Assembly (NCBI RefSeq): GCF_024543085.1
Contig: NZ_JANHNZ010000005.1
Coordinates: 124,380 to 188,379, forward strand
Length of the DNA stretch: 64,000 bases
Reading direction: 5' to 3'
Source: Granulicatella seriolae
Lineage (GTDB): Bacteria; Bacillota; Bacilli; Lactobacillales; Aerococcaceae
Part shown: one piece after another, positions 53,343-61,859 of the stretch
Position numbering within the stretch: position 1 is the first letter of the stretch
How the letters are laid out: each line of letters begins with the position of its first letter
Position numbers and translations under genes: made by a program
Notes under the pieces: generated by a model
Seen by the model: only the letters and a program-made list of their open reading frames with translations
Databases searched by the model: none
What the model was told of the DNA's origin: nothing

Positions 53343-53852
53343 TTATTTGTTCTCACCATTCAGATACTTCATTCGTCCCCTATAAACAGGGATAGCCAAA
53401 ACCAAAATGATTCCATAGTTGAGGATTGTATTTCCTGTTTGATTTTCAAATAGAGTAATTTGCGTGAATGATTCTTTTACTACTCCAAAGACTTTAAGAA
53501 CAGAAGAAATTAAATCAAGTGCCAGAGGAAATGCGATTGACATTCCTATGATTGAAATAACTAAATTTAACACCGAACTAATCTTTGGAAGCTTATTGTG
53601 AATGACAACAATTAGAATTCCATAGGCTAAGGTTGCAAGAATTCCAACACCAATATCTAGCACATAAACCATCCAGCCAGTCACCATTTTACTAATCACT
53701 AATTGATGGATATAGTATGCCGATAGACCAAAAACTAGTGTGAAGTCTATAGCATAGGCGGAAATTTTTACTGAGTGTTCAGCAATTAATTTGAATAATG
53801 TAATCGCAGCTACAACTGAGAATGCGATTACCATAAAAAGTATTGCGTACAT
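53343..53852 (-). CDS. Polytopic membrane protein downstream of immA
   Basis: A 169-residue protein with about five membrane helices (YAILFMVIAFSVVAAITLF, YAIDFTLVFGLSAYYIHQLV, VYVLDIGVGILATLAYGIL, LVISIIGMSIAFPLALDLI, NTILNYGIILVLAIPVY). No family was recognised. ATG 53852 follows CTAGGAGGC, so the 5 upstream codons (from 53867) are discarded. It is the third gene of the ImmR-ImmA operon and may act in sensing or export of a regulatory signal, by position only. Confidence 0.65.
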   Translation of the reverse strand: MYAILFMVIAFSVVAAITLFKLIAEHSVKISAYAIDFTLVFGLSAYYIHQLVISKMVTGWMVYVLDIGVGILATLAYGILIVVIHNKLPKISSVLNLVISIIGMSIAFPLALDLISSVLKVFGVVKESFTQITLFENQTGNTILNYGIILVLAIPVYRGRMKYLNGENK

Positions 53853-53860
53853 ATTGCCTC

Positions 53861-54424
53861 CTAGCATTCAGACCAATCATCTTTATCTGGTCGGTAGTTT
53901 TTTAAGAAGTCCCCACGAGGTCTTTCAACACAACATTCATTTAAATTAAGTAACCCAAGTTTTACCATTTCAGATATCTTTAAATTTACCAGATTGATGT
54001 CTACTCCCAGTTCATAAGAGAGGTCTACATCATCTATTTGTCCACGAAGAAGTGGGATGATATCTTCATCAGCAATGAGCAAATGAGCTGCGAAAATATT
54101 TGCTTCAAGTTCATTCTTTGAGTTATCAACAAAGAGACCATTTTCATGGAATGCTACTCCGCTAATGACTTGGTCACGATGTAACTGATCATGTCCTAAT
54201 TCATGTGCAAGTATTAAATCTTTCTGTCTTCCAACCTCAGTAGAAATGAAAATAAATCTATTGCGTTGTATGACATGGTACATTCCAAGAAGGTGCTTTG
54301 TGTCTTCAAGAGGGCAGACCTTGATGTTCAAAAACCAAATAAGTTCATTGGGGTCCCTCGTCTTGTATTTTTTAATCAAAGATTGAACCTTTTCATAGAT
54401 CCAACGATTTGACAAGATACACAC
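53861..54424 (-). CDS. ImmA/IrrE-type metallopeptidase
   Basis: A 187-residue zinc protease with HELGHDQLHRD (HExxH, about residue 74) and the downstream glutamate in KNELEANIFAAHLL, the DUF955 pattern. In ICEBs1 ImmA cleaves the ImmR repressor after a signal and so induces excision. Its place 5 bp after an ImmR-like gene supports the same circuit here. The start is GTG 54424 behind AAGGTAG. Unusually it has a Cys-rich N-terminal and C-terminal end (MCILSNRW, NECCVERP). Confidence 0.86.
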   Translation of the reverse strand: MCILSNRWIYEKVQSLIKKYKTRDPNELIWFLNIKVCPLEDTKHLLGMYHVIQRNRFIFISTEVGRQKDLILAHELGHDQLHRDQVISGVAFHENGLFVDNSKNELEANIFAAHLLIADEDIIPLLRGQIDDVDLSYELGVDINLVNLKISEMVKLGLLNLNECCVERPRGDFLKNYRPDKDDWSEC

Positions 54425-54429
54425 CTACC

Positions 54430-54831
54430 TTACTTTTTGTTCTTACGACCATACTTTTTATTCTCTTCTTTTGCTTTCCAATAAGCTTCGGTTAGTGCTT
54501 GAATAGCAGCATCTTTATCATTATCTGAGAGTTCACCGCCAGCAAAGAGGGCAACGAGACCTTCAGTTAAAGCTTGGGCCTTTCTAGCTTCACCTTGACC
54601 GTATTTATTCGCAACTTCAGAAACGAAAATATCATCATTTTCTAAGAGGTAGTTGTAATCGCACTGCATTACTTTCGCAATTTTTTCGTAGGTTTCCATA
54701 CTCTTAGGGAAGCGTTGACCAGTTTCATAAAAGTACAAAGTCTTTGGACTTATTTCTATTTGCTTTGCGAAATTCTCCCTTGTAATCTTGTTCTCTGAGC
54801 GATATTTTTTTAGTTTTTCTCCAAAATTCAT
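54430..54831 (-). CDS. ImmR-like HTH repressor of the ICE
   Basis: A 133-residue Cro/CI-type protein. The HTH is ITRENFAKQIEISPKTLYFY followed by ETGQRFPKSMETYEKIAKVM. The C-terminal half (ALTEGLVALFAGGELSDNDK) is helical and could be the ImmA-sensitive part. ATG 54831 follows TAGGAGGAAC; the 9 upstream codons from 54858 lie in the operator. It is divergent from the ArpU-like gene, and repeated AAGTACTT sites lie in the shared intergenic region, so it probably controls both directions. Confidence 0.85.
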   Translation of the reverse strand: MNFGEKLKKYRSENKITRENFAKQIEISPKTLYFYETGQRFPKSMETYEKIAKVMQCDYNYLLENDDIFVSEVANKYGQGEARKAQALTEGLVALFAGGELSDNDKDAAIQALTEAYWKAKEENKKYGRKNKK

Positions 54832-54854
54832 ATTTTTGTTCCTCCTAGTTAGTT

Positions 54855-54950
54855 TCAAAGTACTTATTATTTAATATTTCGGAACTTAAGTACTTGTTTT
54901 TAATCGTGAAATAGTTTATTATATTCATTAATAAGAACTTAAGTACCTAT
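54855..54950. promoter_or_regulatory. Repeated AAGTACTT operators in the divergent region
   Basis: AAGTACTT occurs at 54858-54865 and 54888-54895. The latter is extended as CTTAAGTACTT, and the near-copy CTTAAGTACCT lies at 54938-54948. The palindromic AAGTACTT unit suits an HTH dimer. These sites flank AT-rich promoter-like sequence for the ImmR and ArpU-like genes. Confidence 0.6.
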
Positions 54951-55003
54951 ATTATATCCTTTCATGTACAATAATACAAGTTTAAAATTAAGAGGTGAGA
55001 AAA

Positions 55004-55627
55004 TTGAGAAAAACTAAAACACTAAAGCAAATTGAGCGGCTATACCAGGAACAGAGCTTAGATGTACTTACTATTTACGAGCGATCAAAAGCTCTATTAG
55101 AGATATATCGTAATGTCGTTTGGTCACTTAAGAATACTGCTGATTCCATGATTTATGAGACTCAAGAGACCTATGGGAAAGACTTAGATGAAGCACTCAT
55201 TTATCTTTCGACTTTTGCTCCTGAGTTTAAAAGACAAGACTTTGAGAGCGGTGTCAGTCACCTGTTTGAATCAAAGTGGCTAATTGAAATTATAGATAAG
55301 TCTCTGGTCAAAATTAAGGATTATCCAGAATTTGGAGAAATATATTCAGCTATTTTAATGCAGTGCTATCTTGGAAAAATGAAAACAAAAGATGCTGCTT
55401 GTATGCAGATGTTGAACCTAGAAAGAAGCTGCTACTACCAGCGAAAAAGAGAAGCCATTACTCTTTTAGGCGTTTCCCTATGGGGATTTGAATTGCCTAG
55501 AATAATTCAGGAATTGCATGAAGAGAATCTTAAGGCGATTTATTATGAGGAGATAAAATCAACGATTCCAATTTATACAACCGAGGACCTGGCTCGAATG
55601 GTGGAAAAGAAAATAAAGCCAAAGTAG
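55004..55627 (+). CDS. ArpU/RinA-like transcriptional regulator
   Basis: A 207-residue protein (from TTG 55004, behind AGAGGTG; GTG 54995 is less likely because it overlaps that site). The C-terminal third has NLERSCYYQRKREAITLLGV and SLWGFELPRI, the YY..K..A segment of ArpU-type late regulators and some ICE activators. The N-terminal part is helical (LDVLTIYERSKALLEIYRN). It is the first gene transcribed away from the ImmR repressor, so it is probably the derepressed activator of excision or transfer genes. The DNA target is unknown. Confidence 0.6.
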   Translation: MRKTKTLKQIERLYQEQSLDVLTIYERSKALLEIYRNVVWSLKNTADSMIYETQETYGKDLDEALIYLSTFAPEFKRQDFESGVSHLFESKWLIEIIDKSLVKIKDYPEFGEIYSAILMQCYLGKMKTKDAACMQMLNLERSCYYQRKREAITLLGVSLWGFELPRIIQELHEENLKAIYYEEIKSTIPIYTTEDLARMVEKKIKPK

Positions 55628-55881
55628 TTGCAGATTGAATGCCGACTGATATTGGACCAGCTGCCGAGTACGTTCGAATTGAATGTGTACTGAAGTACCT
55701 ATAGACTGATAACATGGGGCAACCCGAAAACTAAATAAGAAAGGCAAGAGACCGAGGAGAAATATCCTGGGTCTTTTTTTATGCCGTTTTTCAGGAGGGA
55801 CTATGTATCAGTGCAGAGCTCCTCCTTTTTGATTTCAAGAACAAAGCAGAAACAAAACTTGAAATTAATTAGGAGGATACC
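55628..55881 (+). terminator. Leader region with terminator hairpin before the sigma-like gene
   Basis: AGACC-AGGA (55749-55758) pairs with TCCT-GGTCT (55765-55774) with one internal mismatch, followed by T7. About 120 bp before it holds no ORF but has potential pairing such as AGTAC/GTACT. A ribosome binding site follows 90 bp later. The arrangement suggests premature termination control of the next gene. Confidence 0.5.
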
Positions 55882-56292
55882 ATGAGTAAAGAATATTTTA
55901 TTTTCGTTGAAGGAAAACGAATTGTAGTAAGCAAAGAGGTGTACCAAGCATACTGGCATGAAACAAATAAAGAGAATTATCAAAGGCGGCTGGATAGAGA
56001 AAACCAGCTGCTTTTGTTTTGTGACTTAGATCATGACGGAAACTTTGAGGGAAATCTTATTGACCAAAATGTCGATGTAGAAAAACTCGTTGAAACCCGA
56101 CAAAGAATTGAAGAACTGAATAGAGCATTAGCTTCTCTAACAAATGAAGAAAGGGAAATCATTGATGCCCTTTATTTCCGTGATGAAACAACAAGGAATG
56201 TTGCCAGTAGCTTTGGACTTCATCAAACCAGCCTAATCAGAAAAAGGAATCAGATTCTAAAGAAACTAAAAATAATTTTAGAAAATTTCTAA
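55882..56292 (+). CDS. Sigma-70 region 4-like regulator
   Basis: A 136-residue protein with a C-terminal HTH of sigma region 4 type: LASLTNEEREIIDALYFRDE followed by TTRNVASSFGLHQTSLIRKR. The N-terminal 60 residues (EYFIFVEGKRIVVSKEVYQA) are a separate domain often found in the ORF7-type sigma-like proteins of conjugative transposons. A short acid-rich loop, CDLDHDGNFEGN, lies between them. It starts behind TTAGGAGGATACC. It probably activates recombinase or transfer genes. No region 2 is present, so it is not a full sigma factor. Confidence 0.8.
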   Translation: MSKEYFIFVEGKRIVVSKEVYQAYWHETNKENYQRRLDRENQLLLFCDLDHDGNFEGNLIDQNVDVEKLVETRQRIEELNRALASLTNEEREIIDALYFRDETTRNVASSFGLHQTSLIRKRNQILKKLKIILENF

Positions 56293-56369
56293 GTTAGGTG
56301 TGTTCAAGAGGGTCGAATTTTCACTCTAAAGGTGAGGGGGAATTTGATCCTTTTTGCTTTTTTACCAAA

Positions 56370-56740
56370 CGACAAGTCGGTAAGTGCAAACAAAAAAAGG
56401 ACTCCTCTCCCATTAGGGACTGATCCTTGAAAACTGAATAGACCATAACGAGACGTTAATCAAAGTGTAGCGTGTATGCATCTTCGCCGAAACCTTCCTA
56501 CCACGAGTTGGTAAAAATGAATACCTGTTTGTCCAGACAGAGGAAACAAGGAAGCGAGCGATAAAAGATGACTGAAAAATGGAAGTCGGGAACTTTCATT
56601 CGCAGTGACCACTTTGAGGACAATGATACTTCTACAGTTGAAGCCGGCTCATCTGAACAGGGGCGGAGGTGAGATTCCTATGTAGCTAACCCATAGCACT
56701 CGTTAATGTCAAAAAACTTATTTTAAAAACCAAAACTAAT
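56370..56740 (+). ncRNA. Candidate structured non-coding RNA upstream of the recombinases
   Basis: Between 56293 and 56758 no ORF longer than a few codons was found. The stretch is richer in G+C and in evenly mixed short inverted segments than the coding DNA around it (for example ACCAAACGACAAGTCGGT, CAGACAGAGGAAACAAGG, CCGGCTCATCTGAACAGGGG). It ends in GGGGCGGAGGTGAGATTCCT just before a small ORF. This looks like a conserved RNA rather than spacer. No known RNA class was matched. Confidence 0.35.
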
Positions 56741-56758
56741 AGAAACGAGGAAAAAGCT

Positions 56759-56932
56759 ATGAGTTGCAAAGTAATGATCCTTGAAAACAACGAGACACTA
56801 GAACAAGTCATATTAGTTGATTATATAAATGGATTTGAAGTGACATGTGAGATGAATCAAGAAGATTTTCTCAACATTTTACTATCAGAGTGTACCAAAC
56901 ATTGCATGCTGAGTGAGTACGCACAAATCTAA
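56759..56932 (+). CDS. Small conserved-looking ORF (57 codons) before the recombinases
   Basis: ATG 56759 opens a 57-codon frame (MSCKVMILENNETLEQVILV, then FEVTCEMNQEDFLNILLSEC) ending at TAA 56932. GAGGAAAAAGCT lies directly upstream. The sequence is hydrophobic-acidic with three cysteines and no signal peptide. I recognise no family. Small proteins in this place, just before the serine recombinases, may be directionality factors, but nothing in the sequence proves it. Confidence 0.55.
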   Translation: MSCKVMILENNETLEQVILVDYINGFEVTCEMNQEDFLNILLSECTKHCMLSEYAQI

Positions 56933-57038
56933 TATTAGCCGCTGACATTTTAGGTAAAGGGCGGTAAGATTTAGATGTGGAAGCTTTGAATCCTTAAATA
57001 ACCATTTGCAGTGAGTAACGATTTAAGGAGGAAAAGTA

Positions 57039-58682
57039 ATGAAAAAAATAGCAGTAATGTATCTACGGCTATCACGAGATGATGGCGAAGAAATCGAAAG
57101 TAATTCCATTTCCAGTCAAAGAGAACTCATAAAAGCCTATGGCAAACAGCATGGGCTAAATATTTCATGTGAGTATGTAGATGATGGTGTAAGTGGAGCA
57201 ACCTTCAACAGACCATCATTTAAAAGAATGATGGAAGAGCTTGAAAAAGGAAAGATTGAAACGATTGTCGTAAAAGACCTATCTCGATTTGGTCGTGACT
57301 ATATCGAAACTGGAAAGTATCTCCAAAAGATTTTTCCAGAGAAAAAGGTTCGTTTTATTTCAATCAATGATAATTATGATTCAATGAATGCAGATGCAAA
57401 TGATACCCACCTTGTTTTACCAATAAAGAACTTTATCAATGACAGCTATTGTCGTGATATTTCCATGAAGGTGAAAAGTTCTCAACGGATGAAGCGAGAA
57501 AAGGGTGAGTTTATAGGTGCGTTTGCCCCTTTTGGTTACAAGAAAAATCCTAATGATAAATATCAACTTATCATTGACCAAGAAGTAAAGGGAATCATTG
57601 AAACCATTTTTAATAAGAAGGTAGATGGCTATTCATCAAGTTCCATTGCGAAGTACCTAAATGAGCTTGGAATAGTAACGCCTGCTCGTCACAGGGAAAA
57701 GAAACTTGGTGACAGCGTAGGTTTTGTTGGTAAAGACAAAAAATGGGATGCGAAGATGATTAACAGAATCATCAGCAACCCTGTTTATATAGGAACGCTA
57801 GAGCAAGGAAAACAAATGAAGCTCAACTACAAAAGTGATAAGCGAATCGATATAAAAAAGGAAGACTGGGTAGTCATTGAAAATGCTCACAAGGGTATCA
57901 TATCTCAAAGCATATTTGCCATCGCAAATGAAATGCTACTTCGAGATGTGAATAGTCGAGGCATACCAGGTCTTTTTAGTGGAATGCTCTTTTGTAAAGA
58001 TTGTGGCTCGCAAATGATTAGACGGGTTGTGAAGTATAAAGACAAGACCAATGTTTTTTATATCTGCGGTAGCCACAATGATAGTGGTGAGTGTTCTAGG
58101 CATAGTGTAAAGGAAGATGAGCTTAAGGATGTTGTTGAACATCTCCTAAATGATTTCTTACACTACAATGAACGAATTTATCACCATGCTTTAAGGCAAG
58201 ATTTTAATTCGATTGAATTTAAAGCTGAGGTAGAAGATCTGCTTCAAGAGAAAAAGAAATACGAAACACTTCGTCAATCCTTATTTATGGACTTGGAAGA
58301 TGATCTCATTACGGAGGAAGAATTCAATCGATTTAGAGCAAGCTATGCTTTGAAGATTAAAGAAATTTCTGTGCAAATAGAAAACAAGAATAAAATAATG
58401 AACGAGGTTCAAGAGAAAATTCGCAATCGCCAGTGGCTTATTGATTTAGATGAACTAAAGGAAGATGGCAAGCTTGATCGCAAGCGATTAGTCTATCTGG
58501 TCAATCGTATCAAGATAGGTGAAGAGAAGAAAATCTCTGTGGTGTTCAACCATATGGATGAACTGAATGCACTGGAAACACTAATCAAGCAAGCACAAAT
58601 AAAGGAAAAATCAAAGGAAGGAAAACTGATTGCCTTCCCTTTAAATCGTGTCAGTGGTGATGAGGTGGTATGTCATGGCTAG
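57039..58682 (+). CDS. Large serine recombinase 1
   Basis: A 547-residue site-specific recombinase. The catalytic Ser lies in SNSISSQRELIKAYG. Arg-bearing motif: VVKDLSRFGRDYIETGKYLQ. The recombinase domain (RDISMKVKSSQRMKREKGEF, GAFAPFGYKKNPN) and a Cys4 zinc ribbon follow (LFCKDCGSQMIRR, FYICGSHNDSGECSRHS), then a coiled coil (EDLLQEKKKYETLRQSLFMD). It starts behind AAGGAGGAAAAG and overlaps recombinase 2 by 8 nt. Together with the other two it is expected to integrate and excise the ICE at a GG core. Confidence 0.93.
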   Translation: MKKIAVMYLRLSRDDGEEIESNSISSQRELIKAYGKQHGLNISCEYVDDGVSGATFNRPSFKRMMEELEKGKIETIVVKDLSRFGRDYIETGKYLQKIFPEKKVRFISINDNYDSMNADANDTHLVLPIKNFINDSYCRDISMKVKSSQRMKREKGEFIGAFAPFGYKKNPNDKYQLIIDQEVKGIIETIFNKKVDGYSSSSIAKYLNELGIVTPARHREKKLGDSVGFVGKDKKWDAKMINRIISNPVYIGTLEQGKQMKLNYKSDKRIDIKKEDWVVIENAHKGIISQSIFAIANEMLLRDVNSRGIPGLFSGMLFCKDCGSQMIRRVVKYKDKTNVFYICGSHNDSGECSRHSVKEDELKDVVEHLLNDFLHYNERIYHHALRQDFNSIEFKAEVEDLLQEKKKYETLRQSLFMDLEDDLITEEEFNRFRASYALKIKEISVQIENKNKIMNEVQEKIRNRQWLIDLDELKEDGKLDRKRLVYLVNRIKIGEEKKISVVFNHMDELNALETLIKQAQIKEKSKEGKLIAFPLNRVSGDEVVCHG

Positions 58683-60327
58683 AACATCAAGACGATACGA
58701 AATACAAAAAGAAGAAATATCAAAATCGGTTTATCGTGCTGGCGTTTATGTTAGGCTTTCAAGTGAGAGACACGAAGAATGGAGAGAAAAATCTTCTTCT
58801 CCCAAAGCACAAGCTTATATATGTGAGGAACACGCAAAAAGCAAAGGTATACAGGTGATTCAAGTCTATGAAGATTATGAGTACTCTGGTACAAACTTTG
58901 AAAGACCTGCCTATATTCAGATGATGTCAGATGTTCGAAATGGAAAGATTAACTGCATTATTGTGCGTGATTTGTCCAGGCTTGGTCGAGAGCATATTGA
59001 GATGGGACAACTGATAGACAAAGTATTTCCATTTCTGGGCGTGCGATTTATTTCTGTTACCGATAATCTAGATACCATAGATGGACTGGATAATAACAAG
59101 TCCTTTGAGGTCATGCTTAAAAATATCATCAATGATATGTATGCAAAGGACATTTCATCAAAAATTATTTCAGCCAAACATACAAGAGCAAAAGAAGGCT
59201 ATTTCATTGGCTCGGTTCCGCCCTATGGATATAAAATTGAAAAGACACCAAAGGGCCAGAAACTGGTCATCAATGAAGATACAGCTCCAATCGTTCGTCA
59301 GATATTTGATTGGACATTTGAAGGAAAAAGCCAATATGAAGTTACACTTGAGCTTAATCGATTAAGAATTGCTACAGCCACTCATTACCATAAAACTGGT
59401 GAAATTTACCGACCAGAAGATGGTCAAGAATGGAGTAAAGGCACGGTAGCAAAGATGCTAATCAATGAGACCTATACAGGCACACTCAAGCAAGGAAAAA
59501 GAAAGCAGAGTCTCGTCAAAGGAGAAACACAGCATTCTACAGATCCAGAGGATTGGATTGTAGCTAAAAACGCTCATGAAGCGATTATATTGGATGAAGA
59601 GTTTCAGCAAATTCAAAAGATTAGACGTGAACGTAAAGACAATCACTATTTTGCTTCTGAAAGGAATGACTTAGTGAGAGACCCTGAAAATCGCTATCTA
59701 GGACTTGTATTTCTAAAGGATACTGAAAGAGCCTTGTACCGAAGAACAAGAATTTATGGGAAGAATGAAAAGAGATTACTCTATTGTTTCCAACCGGATA
59801 ATTTCACAGGGAAAAGCTTAGAGAAAGTGAATATCTTTATTACCGAAGAAAACTTAGATGCGATGGTACTTCAAACGATTCAAGGAATCGCTTCTCAATT
59901 GATTTCAGAGAAGAGCTTCTTGGAGAAAATTAAAAATGAATTTTTGAGAAGGAAAGAAGTTGCAGAGACTGGACTTAAAGAGCTTTCAATGAAAAAAGAT
60001 TTATCGGAAGCTGCTATTGCTCGCTTATATGAACGCTATGCCATAGGAAGCCTTGATAAAGCGAAATACATCATGCTTAAGGAGGATGAATCAAGGAAAC
60101 ATGCAAGTTATTGTTCGGAGATTTCTAGGCTAGAGATGATGATTTCAAACCTTAAAAAAGATGAAAGAAAAAGCAGAAAAATTGCAAGAACGATTTTTCA
60201 GGCAAGGAAAGAGACAAAACTTTCTGCTGAAGTCATCAAGGAGTTAATCGAAAGAATTGATGTTATTTCAAAAACTGAGATAGAGATTCATTTCTTATAT
60301 GATTTTAGTGAGAACGGAGGTATCTAA
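58675..60327 (+). CDS. Large serine recombinase 2, zinc ribbon degenerate
   Basis: A 550-residue recombinase, started at ATG 58675 inside the end of recombinase 1. The catalytic serine is probably the last of EKSSSPKAQAYICEEH (S-x3-Q as in the partners). VRDLSRLGREHIEMGQLID holds the arginines. Unlike the others the zinc-ribbon region reads YLGLVFLKDTERALYRRTRI with no CxxC, and only one Cys (LLYCFQPDN) remains. DNA binding may therefore differ, or it may act as an accessory to the other two. The C-terminal coiled coil is retained. It overlaps recombinase 3 at TAATG. Confidence 0.92.
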   Translation: MARTSRRYEIQKEEISKSVYRAGVYVRLSSERHEEWREKSSSPKAQAYICEEHAKSKGIQVIQVYEDYEYSGTNFERPAYIQMMSDVRNGKINCIIVRDLSRLGREHIEMGQLIDKVFPFLGVRFISVTDNLDTIDGLDNNKSFEVMLKNIINDMYAKDISSKIISAKHTRAKEGYFIGSVPPYGYKIEKTPKGQKLVINEDTAPIVRQIFDWTFEGKSQYEVTLELNRLRIATATHYHKTGEIYRPEDGQEWSKGTVAKMLINETYTGTLKQGKRKQSLVKGETQHSTDPEDWIVAKNAHEAIILDEEFQQIQKIRRERKDNHYFASERNDLVRDPENRYLGLVFLKDTERALYRRTRIYGKNEKRLLYCFQPDNFTGKSLEKVNIFITEENLDAMVLQTIQGIASQLISEKSFLEKIKNEFLRRKEVAETGLKELSMKKDLSEAAIARLYERYAIGSLDKAKYIMLKEDESRKHASYCSEISRLEMMISNLKKDERKSRKIARTIFQARKETKLSAEVIKELIERIDVISKTEIEIHFLYDFSENGGI

Positions 60328-61814
60328 TGAATAAAGTAGCACTGTACTTCCGTTTATCGGTAGAAGAACAATCTGGTAGAGAAGAAAGTGAAAGTATCAT
60401 TTCTCAAAGGAATTATGTTACTTCATTTTTCAAAGCACAAAGTGATTTGAAGGACTTTCCTTATGAAGAATACATTGATGATGGCTTTAGTGGTTCAAAT
60501 ACCAAGAGACCTGGATTTGAACGGATGATGAATGATGTGAAAGCTAATTTAGTGAAAACTATCATTGTAAAAGATTTATCTCGTTTTATGCGTGATTACA
60601 TTGCGATGGGTGATTATCTTGAGAATATCTTCCCTTTCATGGGGGTTCGATTTATTGCCATCAATGACAATTATGATAGTAGTAAAGAAAAAGGGAATGG
60701 AACAGAACTGGATATCCAGTTCAAAAACTTACTCTATGATTTCTATGCAAAAGATGCCAGTCAAAAAGTGAGGTCAGTTCAGAACGCTTTGAAGGCTAAA
60801 GGTAAATTTATGGCATGGCAACCACCATTTGGGTATATCAAAGATCCAAATGATAAACATAAAATAATCGTAGATGATGAAGTAGCTCATATAGTAAGGG
60901 AAGCCTTTGAATTATCATTAAAAGGAATGCCAACTAGAAAAATCGCTCAGTTGTTTAATGAGAAGAATTACATCACGCCTTACAGACGAAAGAAACAAAC
61001 CTCGAGGATGGATTACTCTTATAAGACAACAACGACTGAGAACCATAAAGAGCCAATCTGGATGCATGGAACAGTCATTAAAATCCTGGGTAATGAAAAT
61101 TACACTGGAACATACTGTTATAACATGGTTCAGAAATCATTTGCTAGTGGTGGAAAGTCAATACCAGTTCCAAGAAAAGATTGGGGACGAGTATTTAATA
61201 ATCATGAAGCAATTATCTCAAGAAAAATGTTCGATAAGGTTCGAGAACAGAATAAATCCAAAGCGTTTAAAAATATGGACTATTCTAAGCTAAAAGAAAT
61301 CAGATATCCACTAGAAGGATTTATTGTCTGTGAAGAATGTGGTCATATTCTTGCAAGAGAGAGTACTACGAGACATCAAAAGAACGGCATAAAAAAGTTT
61401 AACTATATGTCTTGTAGAACTTGCAAGGCTAAAAAATTAGAAATAAAACGGATGAAGTTGGAACTGATAGAAGAAACGGTTTGGAACTTACTGAAAGATA
61501 AAGTTCAATCTGAAGGAAGTATTGAGGAAGAACCACAGTGGAAATCAACGAAGTTAGATCGGATTGCTTTATTAGAATCTGAAAAAGAAGAAGCCTTCCA
61601 TCAGTACAAGACTGGTAAATTATCTAGAGAAGATTTCATTGCAAAGAAATGCTCGATTGATGTGGATATTGAGATGATAGAAAACGAAGTAGAAGAACAA
61701 GAATACAAAAAGCTAGAGGTGACCGACACACTCACGAGGGAGATTGTAGAGCGATATATTGATAAGGTTATCGTCTCTCGTGGTGGTGAAATAGAAGTGG
61801 TTTTGAAAGCTTAA
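60327..61814 (+). CDS. Large serine recombinase 3
   Basis: A 495-residue recombinase with the catalytic Ser in ESESIISQRNYVTSFF, KDLSRFMRDYIAMGDYLENI, the recombinase domain (KFMAWQPPFGYIKDPNDKHK) and a zinc ribbon (FIVCEECGHILARES, MSCRTCKAKK). The C-terminal coil ends TREIVERYIDKVIVSRGGE. Its start overlaps the stop of recombinase 2 by 1 nt, so the three form one operon. The gene ends 62 bp before attR, the usual place for an integrase. Confidence 0.93.
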   Translation: MNKVALYFRLSVEEQSGREESESIISQRNYVTSFFKAQSDLKDFPYEEYIDDGFSGSNTKRPGFERMMNDVKANLVKTIIVKDLSRFMRDYIAMGDYLENIFPFMGVRFIAINDNYDSSKEKGNGTELDIQFKNLLYDFYAKDASQKVRSVQNALKAKGKFMAWQPPFGYIKDPNDKHKIIVDDEVAHIVREAFELSLKGMPTRKIAQLFNEKNYITPYRRKKQTSRMDYSYKTTTTENHKEPIWMHGTVIKILGNENYTGTYCYNMVQKSFASGGKSIPVPRKDWGRVFNNHEAIISRKMFDKVREQNKSKAFKNMDYSKLKEIRYPLEGFIVCEECGHILARESTTRHQKNGIKKFNYMSCRTCKAKKLEIKRMKLELIEETVWNLLKDKVQSEGSIEEEPQWKSTKLDRIALLESEKEEAFHQYKTGKLSREDFIAKKCSIDVDIEMIENEVEEQEYKKLEVTDTLTREIVERYIDKVIVSRGGEIEVVLKA

Positions 61815-61822
61815 ATATTGAG

Positions 61823-61854
61823 AAGGGCATTGAATAAATCAGTGCTCTTTTTTA
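61823..61854 (+). terminator. Terminator after the recombinase operon
   Basis: AGGGCATTGA pairs with TCAGTGCTCT (two wobbles) around ATAAA, followed by a run of T. It lies 12 bp before the attP half-site and insulates recombinase transcription from the chromosomal gene. Confidence 0.7.
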
Positions 61855-61859
61855 TAACA

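Noticed and set aside
56370..56740. Group II intron or tRNA-like element before the recombinases
   Set aside because: No domain V-like helix, no intron-encoded reverse transcriptase and no cloverleaf could be recognised.
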